From NCBI GenBank assembly GCA_014155875.1, contig JACEFZ010012615.1:1-64000 (forward strand): a stretch of DNA of 64,000 nt, given 5' to 3'. Made by a program: the position numbers and the translations under genes. Below the pieces are notes generated by a model. The model ran no database searches. It had not been told where the DNA came from and saw nothing but the letters and a program-made list of their open reading frames with translations. Numbering within the stretch: the first letter of the stretch is position 1; each line of letters starts with the position of its first letter. Positions 18,401 to 25,430 of this stretch are shown piece after piece. The stretch is from Cepaea nemoralis. Taxonomy: Eukaryota; Mollusca; Gastropoda; Stylommatophora; Helicidae.

Positions 18401-19333
18401 CTTAAACAAGTGAATCGGTACAGCTATCTAGGAACAGTCATAACATCTGATGGGAGATGTCTTGAAGAGATTAGAACAAGAATTGCTATTGCAAAGGTAG
18501 CCTTTTGCAAGATGAAAAACATACTAACCAATAAAAAGATATAAATTGAAACGAGAAAAAGGTTGTTGAAGTGCTACATAGAACCTGTACTTTTATATGG
18601 ATGTGAAGCGTGGACAATGACCAGACAAGCAGAAAAACATCTGATGGCTGTGGAAATCTGATTTCTGAGGAAAATGCAAAGAATACCATGGACAGACAGA
18701 AAAACCAAGGAACAAGTCCTACAAGAAACAAATGAAGATCGTAAACTGATTAGAGACATTAGACGTAGACAGTCCAAATTTTTTGGGTATGTTATGAGAA
18801 GAAATGAATTGGAGAACTTGGTGACAACTGGCAAGATCGAAGGAAGAGACCCAAGGGGAAGATCAAGAAGTAATTACTTGGATGGCTTGGCCACGTGGCA
18901 TGGTCGAGACAGAAACACGGAACTGATCCACGATTCTGGTGATCGAGTGAGATGGCAAAACATGACCGCCCACACTTATCAGCATGGCACATGATGGATG
19001 TAAAGGAGGTGGTCTGTCGCCTTTCATGAGGTGCTATTCCTCTCTCTTTATCCAACTATTTTTTCTGATCTGTTATTTAATTACTTCATTGTTCTGTTTT
19101 TTTCAGATTAATGTTGGGTTTAGCTTTAATATATATTAGGTTATACTCTTTTGTCTAGTTGCTTGTGAAATATAGAAATATATAAATAACAGTTACAGTT
19201 AAAAAATAATTGCTGTCATGGTAACATTTTTTGTCATCTCTCCAAAATTTTTGCAGATTTTATTCCCTTTGACCTGGATGTATTCTGGGGTGGGCAGACG
19301 CTGAAAAATGTACTTGGGAAGTCTTCAAGTTGA
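3380..19333 (+). CDS. MCRIP2: MCRIP1/MCRIP2-family protein, seven coding exons
   Basis: Joined coding exons are 3380-3431, 3562-3670, 8723-8841, 11925-11969, 14225-14263, 14916-14966 and 19257-19333. Together they give 492 nt, 163 residues plus TGA. Every junction has AG acceptors and GT donors, and phases are consistent (1,2,1,1,1,1). The N terminus is MYSLSKGPSKIVTSARR. A central segment reads ELHENHLQMARFLSR followed by QWQKVEENSG. The C terminus has FDTYVERSPNTKLVDFIPFD, then LDVFWGGQTLKN. These blocks match, in order and in total length (about 160), the FAM195/MCRIP family. In vertebrates these small, mostly disordered proteins bind the corepressor CtBP or associate with stress-granule factors and are MAPK-regulated. 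The assignment to MCRIP2 rather than MCRIP1 rests on the MY...KGPSK start. Structure seen in sequence; function from the family; expression unproven. Confidence 0.85.
3562..3670 (+). CDS. MCRIP2: MCRIP-like exon 2
   Basis: Acceptor TTTTTCACTGTAG ends at 3561 and donor GTTAGT begins at 3671. The 109-nt exon encodes a charged, low-complexity segment starting HARQLDIEGYDNRDKS and ending KQTVEL, with two bases carried over. Intron 1 is only 130 bp, which helps to confirm the pairing. Confidence 0.82.
4385..4795. repeat. Degenerate minisatellite, about 35-40 bp unit
   Basis: Repeated phrases such as AGAGTAACCAGTAAACAGTT, GATGCAATGCTTGTAT and variants recur about ten times with indels. Located in intron 2 of the MCRIP-like gene. 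No coding potential. Confidence 0.75.
4958..5195 (+). repeat. SINE family A copy
   Basis: The head CTCTGTAGCGAAGGGGTTAC resembles a tRNA A box and is followed by a weak B-box region. The core TTCAGAAAGCAATGGCAAAC then follows, with ACTGTATGTAAAC, GCCAAGAAATCACAACAGCA, AAATGCTGGGG and an end near TATGCAACTAACT. About 240 bp. Confidence 0.8.
5207..5557 (+). repeat. SINE family C: tRNA-like head plus (GAA)n-ended tail
   Basis: A tRNA-like head (TCTCTGTGGCGAAGTGGTCA for the A box, GGGTTCAATTTTGAACTC for the B box) is followed by CAGAGACCCCAAGAGGTCAT and a tail. The tail contains CCCGGGAAGGTTAATCCGGT, GCAGAAGTTGGATGTGTCGG, AACGCAGCTCTGCTGTAAAC and CTCCGGATGAACGCTG, and ends in a GAA microsatellite. 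Other tail copies lie at 10385-10502, 11350-11412, 14672-14822 and 25520-25690. Confidence 0.7.
5675..5870. repeat. 38-bp tandem repeat, five units
   Basis: GATTATACGAGATATTGACC plus ATCCATGTTGATACAATA starts at 5675, 5713, 5751, 5789 and 5827, a constant 38-bp period with one or two changes per unit. Confidence 0.92.
5900..6120 (+). pseudogene. LINE 3' end with C-terminal DHILQDC motif
   Basis: The frame ending at 6053 reads GAADRVDHILQDCLKYN, then FWPRETTVEDRLYGPLSQ. This is the Cys/His-containing C terminus seen in RNase H-bearing mollusc-type LINEs. The first Cys pair expected before it is lost. Sequence after the stop (ACAAGAGACAGCATTGTAGT, CAAGTGAATGAAAGAAG) is the 3' UTR shared with 6640-6800, 20318-20375 and 61500-61575. 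Confidence 0.65.
6121..6400 (-). pseudogene. LINE 3' terminus with (CTAA)n tail (family B)
   Basis: On the minus strand the open frame 6330-6133 ends MGTTRCCEVGIATN, followed by a TAACTAACTAACTAA tail. The same C terminus recurs at 34020-34260 (minus) and at 13709-13768 (plus). This suggests a LINE family with a Cys-rich C terminus and a tetranucleotide 3' tail. 5'-truncated. Confidence 0.6.
6640..6800 (+). pseudogene. LINE 3' end, same family as 5900-6120
   Basis: Carries GGGCCTAGAGAAATAACAGT, then ATTCATACAAGAGAGAACAT and GCAAGCGAACAAAAGAAG. It is parallel to the 3' end at 6000-6110 but shorter, with an AAG-rich tail. Confidence 0.6.
6800..8722. other. Intron 2 remainder; possible LTR remnant near 7130-7750
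   Basis: No recognised gene. 7130-7560 is unusually G/A-rich (many GGAG, GTTGAG runs). It is followed by ATTAAAGG near 7672 and a TGGTGACTTGGGGTGTGAGA stretch near 7733. That order loosely resembles an LTR with a polyadenylation signal and primer-binding-like site, but I could not find termini or a TSD. 7860-8720 is AT-rich and featureless to me. Confidence 0.25.
8723..8841 (+). CDS. MCRIP2: MCRIP-like exon 3
   Basis: Acceptor TTTGCTGACAG ends at 8722 and donor GTAAGT starts at 8842. The 119-nt exon changes phase from 2 to 1, exactly as exons 2 and 4 require. It encodes NPKPTFQAKKVNKWK and the family block ELHENHLQMARFLSR. Intron 2 is about 5 kb and is filled with minisatellite, SINE and LINE pieces. 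Confidence 0.8.
8895..9380 (+). repeat. 28S-rRNA-3'-end-like tandem segment
   Basis: 9119-9166 includes GGCTACCATCTGAGGGATAT, then GGCTGAACGCCTCTAAG. This closely follows the conserved 3' end of eukaryotic 28S rRNA (...GCTACCATCTGTGGGAT..., ...CTGAACGCCTCTAAG...). Just upstream, TGGTCCAGACA resembles the GGTTCAGACA of 28S. About 140 bp later, AGTTCAGATACTTG, GAAGGCTCTCAGCTGGGGGA and TATGAGGGATCC look like a second, more diverged copy. It is embedded in intron 3 of the MCRIP-like gene, preceded by a C17 run. Probably an rRNA-derived dispersed repeat rather than a functional rRNA. Confidence 0.6.
9540..10502 (+). repeat. Tandem pair of about 0.5-kb repeat units
   Basis: Unit 1 (about 9540-9960) and unit 2 (about 10070-10502) share AAATGCCCAATA, AAGTGAGGAATTAAAGCAGC, CCCTGCCTTCCTTTGAGGGT and CACCACAA blocks in order. 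Unit 2 ends in the family C tail (GAAGTCGG-like, CTGGATGAACACAAAGAAG). Divergence is substantial. No coding frame is conserved. Confidence 0.7.
10510..10830 (-). pseudogene. LINE 3' fragment (VMRR-type C terminus)
   Basis: The minus strand reads in pieces ATSQRQLITNIRKRQS, CFGHIMRR and KHVVTTGKICEK. This is the C-terminal block after RT that recurs in this window (FGYVMRR...L.NLVTTGKI.G). Frameshifts and stops throughout. Confidence 0.65.
10960..11275 (-). pseudogene. LINE RNase H C-terminal fragment
   Basis: The minus strand reads GRNE*AVRLASNAPI then LPMDKEEVVTCLWDQVEKVV and MTLHWLLNEKTECL. It parallels the RNase H copies at 13262-13710 and 32217-33088, but has a stop in the NEQADRLAG block. 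Confidence 0.65.
11350..11412 (+). repeat. SINE family C tail fragment
   Basis: GCAATTACGTCTGG, then an A run, CTCCGGATGAACGCAG and a GAA microsatellite. Only the extreme 3' end is present. Confidence 0.65.
11925..11969 (+). CDS. MCRIP2: MCRIP-like exon 4
   Basis: Acceptor GATATGTTTCAG ends at 11924 and donor GTAAGT starts at 11970. The 45-nt exon encodes WQKVEENSGRNKDG; the tryptophan-glutamine pair is the conserved family landmark. Intron 3 carries the 28S-like segment and LINE pieces. Confidence 0.82.
12083..12300. mobile_element. hAT MITE (202 bp) with exact 8-bp TSD
   Basis: The element runs 12091-12292, from CAGGGGTGCCAACACGAGGC to GTTGGCCACCCCTG. It is flanked on both sides by CATTAGAA (12083-12090 and 12293-12300). 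The subterminal GCCCGCGGGCCGCATGCGGC block is shared with the right end of the hAT element at 40450-40492, so it is probably a deletion derivative of that family. It is too short to encode a transposase. Sits in intron 4 of the MCRIP-like gene. Confidence 0.92.
12340..12600 (-). pseudogene. LINE 3' fragment (VMRR-type C terminus)
   Basis: Colinear with 10610-10830: ATCTTGGCAGTTGTTAAAAT, TGTCTTCTCATAATGTGGGC and TGCCTCTTTCTGATATTTGT correspond to the reverse complement of the TTGK...MRR coding region. Heavily mutated. Confidence 0.55.
13044..13258 (+). repeat. SINE family E (tRNA-like)
   Basis: The A box is TGGTCAAATGGATAAGAGCG and the B-box-like region is GGGGTTTCAACCCCTAC. The body has AAAATGTTGACTTCTCG and AATTACAAGTACCTC. 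Related minus-strand copies lie at 17945-18182 and 47450-47658, which supports a dispersed family about 210-240 bp long. Confidence 0.8.
13262..13710 (-). pseudogene. LINE RNase H fragment with 3' tail
   Basis: The minus frame 13710-13369 reads EWLSSLQRSQIVRIVWIFCP, GHAGVWGNEQADRLAGNAPL and PMDKGEVVVHLWDQVEKAEE. The catalytic Asp of the final RNase H motif (NEQADRLAG) and the preceding GHAGV are visible. The TDGS and E motifs are missing through 5' truncation. It ends in ATTCAACTC-rich 3' tail sequence near 13265-13290. Confidence 0.8.
13710..13768 (+). pseudogene. Very short LINE family B 3' end
   Basis: ATGGGGACGACCCGTTGCTG, then GTTGGAACCGTGACTAACTAGCTAAC minus a few bases: the MGTTRCCEVG-type C terminus followed by a CTAA-like tail, in the opposite orientation to the adjacent RNase H piece. 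Probably an extreme 5'-truncated insertion. Confidence 0.5.
14225..14263 (+). CDS. MCRIP2: MCRIP-like exon 5
   Basis: Acceptor TTCCATATTGCAG ends at 14224 and donor GTAAGA starts at 14264. The 39-nt exon encodes VPFKVKVNHVLSS. An earlier GTAAAT at 14242 could act as a donor, but it would leave the wrong phase for exon 6, so the longer exon is preferred. Intron 4 contains the hAT MITE, SINE E and an RNase H fragment. Confidence 0.8.
14672..14822 (+). repeat. SINE family C tail
   Basis: CCCGGGAAGGTTAACCCGGT, GCAGAAGTCGGATGTGTTGG, ACACAGCTCTGCTGTAAACA and CCCGGATGAACGCAGAAG, then a GAA-rich end. Headless copy in intron 5. Confidence 0.75.
14916..14966 (+). CDS. MCRIP2: MCRIP-like exon 6
   Basis: Acceptor TTTTGGTGTATTTCAG ends at 14915 and donor GTAAGT starts at 14967. 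The 51-nt exon is open in one phase only, the one supplied by exon 5, and encodes FRFDTYVERSPNTKLV. The YVERSPN block is the strongest family signature. Confidence 0.85.
15560..15806 (+). repeat. SINE family A copy
   Basis: ACTCCATGGCGAAGGGGTTA starts the head. CTGAGAAAGTAGTGGCAATC, TACTGAAGGTAAAC and GTCAAGAGATCACAAACAGC follow, ending GGATATGCAACTAAC. Full length, diverged; in intron 6. Confidence 0.8.
15835..16200 (-). pseudogene. Degenerate LINE RNase H domain (second type)
   Basis: The minus strand reads WTLFTDGYDKEAAKQG then, after stops, IAVFIFKVSSPSNDHMSPSC and LRRLGI*SIIPGS. This resembles the FTDGS...IVVFTD...LRxLG....IPGH order of a LINE RNase H, with the second and third catalytic blocks degraded. 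Distinct in sequence from the RNase H at 32217-33088. Confidence 0.45.
16470..16925. repeat. Minisatellite, 47-49 bp unit, about nine copies
   Basis: TTTCTTTTATGGGGGAGCTT, then CTCATTGCTCTGACCTCACA and GTTTCTCTG, repeat from 16470 to 16925, with starts measured at 16518, 16565 and 16614. In intron 6. Short overlapping open frames here are by-products. Confidence 0.88.
16926..17944. other. Intron 6 segment; AT-rich, possible LINE leader remnant 17540-17900
   Basis: 16926-17530 is T-rich with no recognised feature. 17540-17900 (minus) contains a Pro/Lys-rich stretch and GGTGGACCATTTGAGGCGGG, which faintly recalls the GGTGGACCCCCTCGAGGCAG at 2093 near the LINE start. Too weak to call a gene. 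Confidence 0.3.
17945..18182 (-). repeat. SINE family E copy
   Basis: Reverse-oriented copy of 13044-13258: GAGGTACTTGTAATTTACAA, AAGAAGTCAACATTTTAGTC, GGATGTTTAAGAGCA and CTTATCCATTCAGCTATACT match the E family in reverse complement. Confidence 0.8.
18300..18995 (+). pseudogene. LINE RT thumb and C-terminal region (VMRR type)
   Basis: Reads NRYSYLGTVITSDGRCLEEI, RTRIAIAKVAFCKMKNIL, then a stop, KRLLKCYIEPVLLYGCEAWT, another stop, FLRKMQRIPWTDRKTKEQVL and FFGYVMRRNELENLVTTGKI, ending TAHTYQHGT and TGA. This is the conserved 3' third of a widespread LINE ORF2. Two in-frame stops (near 18541 and 18658) disable it. It is the best-preserved of eight copies or pieces of this family in the window. 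Lies in intron 6. Confidence 0.85.
19257..19333 (+). CDS. MCRIP2: MCRIP-like exon 7 (terminal)
   Basis: Acceptor CAAAATTTTTGCAG ends at 19256. It encodes FIPFDLDVFWGGQTLKNVLG then KSSS and TGA at 19331. The PFDL..FWG motif is the family C terminus. The 3' UTR continues into a degenerate ATCATT-rich tandem repeat. Confidence 0.85.
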
Positions 19334-19454
19334 AGGAAGTCATGTGCCTTATATTATGTAAATTTGATCTGTCATGCTAATGACAGTAGGAGCAGCAAAA
19401 GTCAGTCATGTTTCCACGGGTAGTTTTGTTGCCTTAACTATTAAACTGCCATAA

Positions 19455-19925
19455 CTATACTGATCAGCTGAGCTGATATCCATTGGCTGAACTGATCATC
19501 ATTGAGTGATTATTATTGGACTGACTGATCATCATTTGACTGACTGATTGTCATTCATCTGAACTGGTGATCATTGTACTGACTGATCATCATTCAACTG
19601 AACTGATCATTATTGGACTGAATTGATCATCATTGGACTGTGAAATGACATCATTTGCTGAGTTTATCATCAATGGACTGACTGAGCATCATTCACCTGA
19701 ACTGGTCATTGGACTGAATTGATCATTGGACTGAAATCACCATCATTTGCTGATCATCATTTCAATGAACTGATAATTATTTGGCTGAATTAGTCATCAT
19801 TTGACTGAGTCAGTCATCATTTGACTTAATTAAATATCATTGGACTGAGCTGATCATTGCTTTAATGAAATGATCAACATTCACCTGAACTGATCATTAT
19901 CGGACTGAACTGATCATCATAAACA
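19455..19925 (+). repeat. Degenerate CTGATCATCATT-type tandem repeat in the 3' UTR region
   Basis: Words such as GAACTGATCATCATT, GGACTGAATTGATCATCATT and TTCACCTGAACTG recur about 15 times at 20-30 bp spacing. It starts about 120 bp after the MCRIP-like stop codon, so it may be in the transcribed 3' UTR. Confidence 0.75.
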
Positions 19926-20317
19926 TATCATCATATCTCTGGAGGTTTGTAGAATCTTGTTGTAGCTTGTGTTTTACATGTAGACCCAAAGAATGATCGA
20001 ATATTGTTCAGACTTTACTGCTGTTTCTGTTGTTTTCAGGGAAATCCAGATGCAGAATATCAAGATTCTAATATATATTTTTGTCATGTCTGTTTATACA
20101 TCTGTTAGATATATATATTTCTCAATATTTAACATTCAGTGATTTCCTGCCTCAGCACAGTTGTTTATTATAAACTTTGAGTTCATGTTATTACTCTTGT
20201 TTGAGAACATACTTTTTCCTTTCTTTTTTTTTTCGCTTTTAGGCTGATAATTTTTGTCAGAAAATTCTAAGCATCTCTTTTAGTTATTAGAAATACAGTA
20301 TCTTATCTGAGTCATAC

Positions 20318-20375
20318 AAGAGACGACATTGCAGTTGTAGACATGTTTCAAGCGAACGAAAGAAGAAGAAGAATT
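20318..20375 (+). repeat. LINE 3' UTR fragment with GAA tail
   Basis: CATACAAGAGACGACATTGC, then GTTTCAAGCGAACGAAAG and a GAA run. Same 3' end as at 6060-6120 and 61500-61575 (reverse). Confidence 0.7.
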
Positions 20376-20432
20376 ATCTGAGTCTTATCTGAGAATTCTT
20401 GTTACTGTTTGCTGCATCATTTTATTTTGCTC

Positions 20433-20438
20433 AATAAA
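20433..20438 (+). promoter_or_regulatory. Candidate polyadenylation signal AATAAA
   Basis: AATAAA followed by CATTTTTCTGCC, about 1.1 kb after the MCRIP-like stop codon. Plausible 3' end of that transcript, but earlier non-canonical signals cannot be excluded. Confidence 0.35.
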
Positions 20439-20439
20439 G

Positions 20440-21949
20440 CATTTTTCTGCCTGCATAATAACAAGAATAACAATTACTACTAATAATACACATTTAAAAG
20501 ACATTTGTCTGTTCATGAAGCCATTAAGTTAGAGTATTGAATGGTTTTTAATTGATTAAAATGTGACTGGAAAAAAGAGTGGCCAACGTATTGTACTTGT
20601 GCTTTAGGGGAAATCTAGCAGAAGATGTCATAACCTGATATTGTTGCATTATTTATAATGCTAATCTGTGTAATCAGAACAATCAGACATACAATTGAGC
20701 AGTGAGTTTATTTTTAGGTAACTTATGGTGTATTTCTTATAGCAGCCCATACAATTGTGTGTACCACAAATTGTGACTTTGATATGCCATGATTATCGTC
20801 TTCTTGCAGTCACTCCCTGATGATCTATTATGCACCTTTGAGCATTGAATTGGAGTCTGTTGAAAATGGCACATGGACACAATACCACCCTAAGCCCAAT
20901 CACATCACTGTCTGTATGTGCTGTGATGAATCATGAGGTTACATGCTAATATTGCCTCTCAGCAGACATGAAGTTCAGGCTTGTACACTATGCTGGTTTC
21001 TGAGCTTGGAGAGCTGGCAACACATTCTTCATGAGATGGTACCTTGGTCCGTGGTCAAGAGGAAAGGCTCTACACCAGCCTCACTTAATAGATGCAAGCT
21101 CTTTGCTGGGCTTACAGAGGGAAGGAGAGCTTGACATCACACTCCACATGGAGATCGTACTATGGTCCATGGTCAAGTCTTGACACCGACCTCACTTAAT
21201 AGATGCAAGCCTTTTGCTGGGCTCAAACAATTAAAATGTCAGTGCATTGGACTCAGAGCTGTGACCCAGTCTTCCAGTGGATTCATCAGTCAGCCAAACC
21301 AATCAACCTACCCATCTATTCCCTTATGGCTGATGCCTTGTAGTTCACATGTGCCCTTCAGCAATTGGAGGAGTTGGAGTTTTTGATCTTGAGCCAAATG
21401 TGTTCCATGGACTTTGTTAAGTTTGTTTATGTAGTTTCTCTTTTTAGATAGACAGAATTTCTTTGATTGTAAACCACAAAGTGGTAGTTGATTGAGCTTC
21501 ATTCTCTCTTTCATGCCCAACAGCACTTTATTTGCCTCTCTATGAATTCAATGTAGTTTTATGGAGTTTGTGCACAGTACTGAGATTCTCCTTGTGTGAT
21601 ATAAGGGTGGAGACTAGAGCACTGACGGAGATATCCAAGTGCAATGAAAGTGATCCGTAATCAAAACTGAACCAAAACAAATTCCGTGCACAGCCTGGTA
21701 ACTAAAATAATATTTATTTCAAAATGCAAATTTATTATGCACAACTGTAACCAGGCTATTATTGCTCAGATTGTCTATGCCAGTTTTCATTTTTACTTGT
21801 TTTTGTAACTAGATACTTAACTTGTAACCACATTGTTTATTTTAATGTTTTGTTTTCTTATAAAGCAAATAAGTACAATTTTATTTTTACTCTTTCTGTG
21901 CTTGACATTTGTTACTTTAAGTAACAAATGTTTGGTTAAGAGAGAGAGA
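20440..21949. other. Intergenic; tandem partial duplication 21050-21230
   Basis: Mostly AT-rich without a recognised gene. CCTCACTTAATAGATGCAAG plus CTGGGCT occurs at about 21080 and 21190, each preceded by GGTCAAG, a partial tandem duplication of about 110 bp. Nothing else found. Confidence 0.5.
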
Positions 21950-22210
21950 GAGTTAAAATAACAACTGTCTGGGATAGAAAGAGAACAACTGAAATATAAT
22001 GAGTTAAAGTAACAACTGTCTGGGATAGAAAGAGAACAACTGCATTAAATTGAGTTAAAGTAACAACTGTCTAGATAGAAAGAGATCAACATGAAATAGA
22101 ATGAGTTAAAGTAACAACTGATTGGGATAGAACAACTGAAATAAACTGAGTTAAAGTAGCAACTATCTGGGAGAAAAAAAGACTTGAAACAACTAAGATG
22201 GAGTGGGTTA
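21950..22210. repeat. Minisatellite, about 51-bp unit, five copies
   Basis: GAGTTAAAGTAACAACTGTC, then TGGGATAGAAAGAGAACAAC and TGAAATAA, repeat with decay toward the right end. Preceded by a short GA run. Confidence 0.85.
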
Positions 22211-22405
22211 CTCTACTAACTGGATGGGGGAGAAGGTGCAAAATAGTTTCAGATGTTGGAACATAATGTATGTACAATGTTTGATAAACATTGAAAGTAC
22301 TAAATTAACTGTGCCAGATTGTTCCTGATATTGCTTGTATTTTTATATTTAGGTTGTGATAGATGAGCTCGATCATGTATTACTCAGGGTTTTGAGGGAA
22401 GCAAA

Positions 22406-22562
22406 TATAGGGTGTATTTTTAATGCCTGCAGTTTTTGAAAATATTGCCAGTCCAAGTTTTGTATTCACCCTCTGTAAAGTTCATGCAACATAATAGGTA
22501 AATAAGAGCTTGGACTGGCAATATTTTCAAACACTGCACAGTCATTAAAAATACACCCTGTA
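22406..22562. mobile_element. Palindromic mariner-like MITE, copy 1
   Basis: The element 22408-22560 forms a near-perfect hairpin. The left arm GGTGTATTTTTAATG then TTTTTGAAAATATTGCCAGT is mirrored by the right arm CTGGCAATATTTTCAAA then CATTAAAAATACACCCTG. It is flanked by TA on both sides. TA flanks and the CAGGGTGTAT terminus fit a Tc1/mariner-type MITE. No coding capacity. Confidence 0.8.
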
Positions 22563-22689
22563 TTAGTAACAATGTAGCCTACTCAACGTGTCGTAAGTGG
22601 TGACTAAGTAAGGTTGGTGTGGTACTGACAACTCCATCCCACAGCAGATGGTAGCTGCAAAACCCACCAGGCATGATCAAGTCTACAAA

Positions 22690-22985
22690 AAAGAAACGAA
22701 AAAAAATAGCTTGGCCAAGATGGAAGGAGGCTCTTCTGCTAGAAGAAGTAGGACATGATGTGGAAAATATCAGGAGGACTTGGTGGGAGCTGCAAAATAA
22801 GCAGATGATAGGATGGCTTGGTACAAGTTAGTTGAGAGCCTGTGCTTCACTGGGAGGATAAAAGGCAGCAGGAGAAATTAACTTATATACAATAGATAGC
22901 AAAAGGTATGATGGCTTGGTATGAGTTAGTTGAGGGACATGGCTTCCATGGAGAATAAAGTGCAGCAGCAGAAGAAAACAATACA
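22690..22985 (+). pseudogene. LINE 3' end fragment with internal duplication
   Basis: AAGATGGAAGGAGGCTCTTC then GATAGGATGGCTTGGTACAA, GTTAGTTGAGAGCCTGTGC and GATAAAAGGCAGCAG resemble the W..LV..LC.... C terminus of RTE-type LINEs. The GATGGCTTGGTA-GAGTTAGTTGAG block is repeated about 96 bp later. Weak similarity. Confidence 0.4.
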
Positions 22986-23542
22986 AAATATAGCAACAAG
23001 GGTAGGCTCAGATTCTGTTGACAAGTGATGGTTAAAAACCGCTCATATTTTAAAAAAGTAATGAAACCTATTTCACATTATGAGGTGTATGGGTAATATG
23101 GTGCTAGCCCCGCATGTTTAGACCTTTATGTCCCACAAAATGTCCTCGTATCTGTCTTATGTGCAGTCTACCTGGAAGCTCATGTCAAGGAAACAAATCC
23201 CCGCTTTGAATAGGATTTGAAAACATTACCACCATGCTGGCAGGCAAATGTGCTTTAGCGCCTGTGCTACTGCGACTCCCCTACATAATTTATTGCAAAT
23301 AATTAATTGTGGCATTCCTGAGCTATGTAAAATAATAGAAATTTAAAGACAACCAAGAAACAAAAATGCCGAGCAAATTATAGCAACAAAGATGCAAAAC
23401 ATTGAACATTATAACTAGAGGTCATTTTTTAAGGACAACACATACACTACTTTATATATTAAAAAAATGTCTGGATAACAAATAATACAAATAACAAAAA
23501 TAACAATAAAATATTGATTATGTGATTGTTTCGGGATTTGAA
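22986..23542. other. Intergenic AT-rich stretch
   Basis: 23030-23290 includes CTCATGTCAAGGAAACAAAT and GCGCCTGTGCTACTGCGACT, which hint at a minus-strand tRNA-like SINE head, but the boxes are unclear. No gene seen. Confidence 0.3.
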
Positions 23543-23918
23543 ATTTAAATATTGAGCACAACCCACTACTGGCAACGCCGATCGCATTCTGGTATGAACC
23601 TAAGGCCTATCCACGTCAATATGGAAGCACTATACTCGAGTTTCGCTCTCATTTGAGCTCGTCAGTAGTGCATATCCCTGACCGGATCCGGAAACAGTCC
23701 CGGATCACGTGTGTGAAGCGGGTGTGTAACCACGCGGCACACACTGGACACACCAAATTATCACAACAGAACATCACAACGCTACCCATCGTAGGCTATG
23801 CTCAATAAATGAGGGCGAAACTCGAGTATAGTGCTTCCATATTGACGTGGATAGGCCTTAGGTTCATACCAGAATGCGATCGGCGTTGCCAGTAGTGGGT
23901 TGTGCTCAATATTTAAAT
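23543..23918. mobile_element. 376-bp long inverted repeat (foldback/MITE), about 110-bp arms
   Basis: The left arm 23543-23654 and right arm 23807-23918 are near-perfect reverse complements: ATATTGAGCACAACCCACTA, TGGCAACGCCGATCGCATTC and GGAAGCACTATACTCGAGTT on the left, mirrored on the right. The loop (about 150 bp) is GC-richer. TTAA sits inside the flanking palindrome at both ends, which would fit a TTAA-specific (piggyBac-like) MITE, but the symmetry makes the TSD ambiguous. Confidence 0.9.
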
Positions 23919-24149
23919 AAAATATTGAAAAATGCAATTGAAAACATTCTTGTATAGTTTTGGAAGTGCTATTGAAATAAGGCCTAAAACAACTAATTTA
24001 AAAAAAATGTAGCAGAATAAAAGTTTTGTTTATTTTACTTTAAGTTGGTGGTTCTGAATAAATATTTCCTGTAGGTCACACTTTCACAGCAATTGTATTA
24101 CCTATCATCATTGGCAGGCCAGTCATTATGAAGAAATCATTAGCTTTCT

Positions 24150-25430
24150 CTTGCCCTAAATCTAACCTTCCAGTAATTTCAGAAGCAGACCATGTCTCAT
24201 ATTATCAACAGGTCAAAATAACTTTCTTTTCTGTATTATATTTTCAATGGTTGTCCACTGTCTCCAATATCTTTAAGATTTTGTTCGTTTGATTATCTCT
24301 TTTCTACCCAGCTCACTCTCTGCATCCTGCAATTTCCCAGGAGCTCAAAGGCTTTAAGTTCTTTTTATTTCTTTTGTTTAGGGCCTATGTTTCAAAGCCT
24401 TATTAAGCTATGAACTAGACATGTCAATTGATTATAATTCATTTAAACAGTTCAATATTTATTTTATTTGATGCTAGGAATGTTTGTTTCTCGCTGGTTT
24501 AGCTTTTCATGGTCATATCATCATTTTCGCACTGAACATCTTCTATGATTTGGCCCAGTTAAAGACACTTCTGAGGAGCTGCATCAGTGTAGTGCTTAGA
24601 TGCTTGCATGCTAGCTTGGGGAAAATGGGTTCAAATTCCTATTGGAGCAAATTTTAAAAATTATGACCTGGGCTCCAAGGTTGACCCAATCTAAAATGAG
24701 TACTAAGAAATATTTGCGAAGTAAGCGGTAGTATACTGACCACATTACTCAGTAAGTACCAAATGGGGTATACAAATATGGATCTAGTAACCTATGCCCA
24801 ATGTGTCTTAAAGATAACCTTCACTTTGACTTAGGGAAGCTTCTGTACTTGTTCAGTTGTTTCCCTCAATGTTAGTATTTATATTCTGTTTATGTTTGGC
24901 AATTATCATCACCTTTGCCTTTCTGGCATTTATCATCATGCCAACTGCTTCAGCTGTGACACTGACTTTGGTGAGTTGAAATGAATTGTCTGTTCCTTCT
25001 TTGATTGCTTGGTCATCTGCAAACTTAATGGCTTATGTGTACTTATAATTTATTCCCATGTTATGTTGTTTAGTTGCTTCACCCATTGTCTTCTCCAAAT
25101 AAGCACCGAATAGTCCTGGTGGTAATATTCTTGCCTCATGTAATGTGGATAAAGATGGGGACGAAAGAATTTTGATATACACATCCCAGTGTGCAAGTCT
25201 CTTGAGTAAGATTTGTCTGCCTAAAGATTTAGGACAGGACGCTTCTAGCAGAAGTTTAAAAAAAAAGGCCATGGCCCAGTTTTCTGCCTAAGTAGAGTTG
25301 TAGAAAAATCTTGGCCAGAGACATCTGAACCTTTGGAAGAAATAGATACATTGTGATATGGTTCAGAGGATTTCTAGGATACCATAGAAGATGCATTTGT
25401 TATAACCAGCTTTATTTTTATAAGTAGGAA
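24150..25430 (-). pseudogene. LINE RT fragment (VMRR family), interrupted by a SINE
   Basis: The minus strand reads ARILPPGLFGAYLEKTMGEA, then KFADDQAIKEGTDNSFQL and AEAVGMMINARKAKVMII (RT motif with ADD and the following helix), and further on KAFELLGNCRMQRVSWVEKR. The coding region is split by the SINE at 24574-24825. Frames are broken by several indels. Confidence 0.75.
24574..24825 (+). repeat. SINE family F (tRNA-like head)
   Basis: GAGGAGCTGCATCAGTGTAG, then GGGTTCAAATTCC (B-box-like), GACCTGGGCTCCAAGGTTGA, CCCAATCTAAAATGAGTACT, and an end near GATCTAGTAACCTATGCCC. Related copies at 44672-44905 and 44955-45200. Confidence 0.65.
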
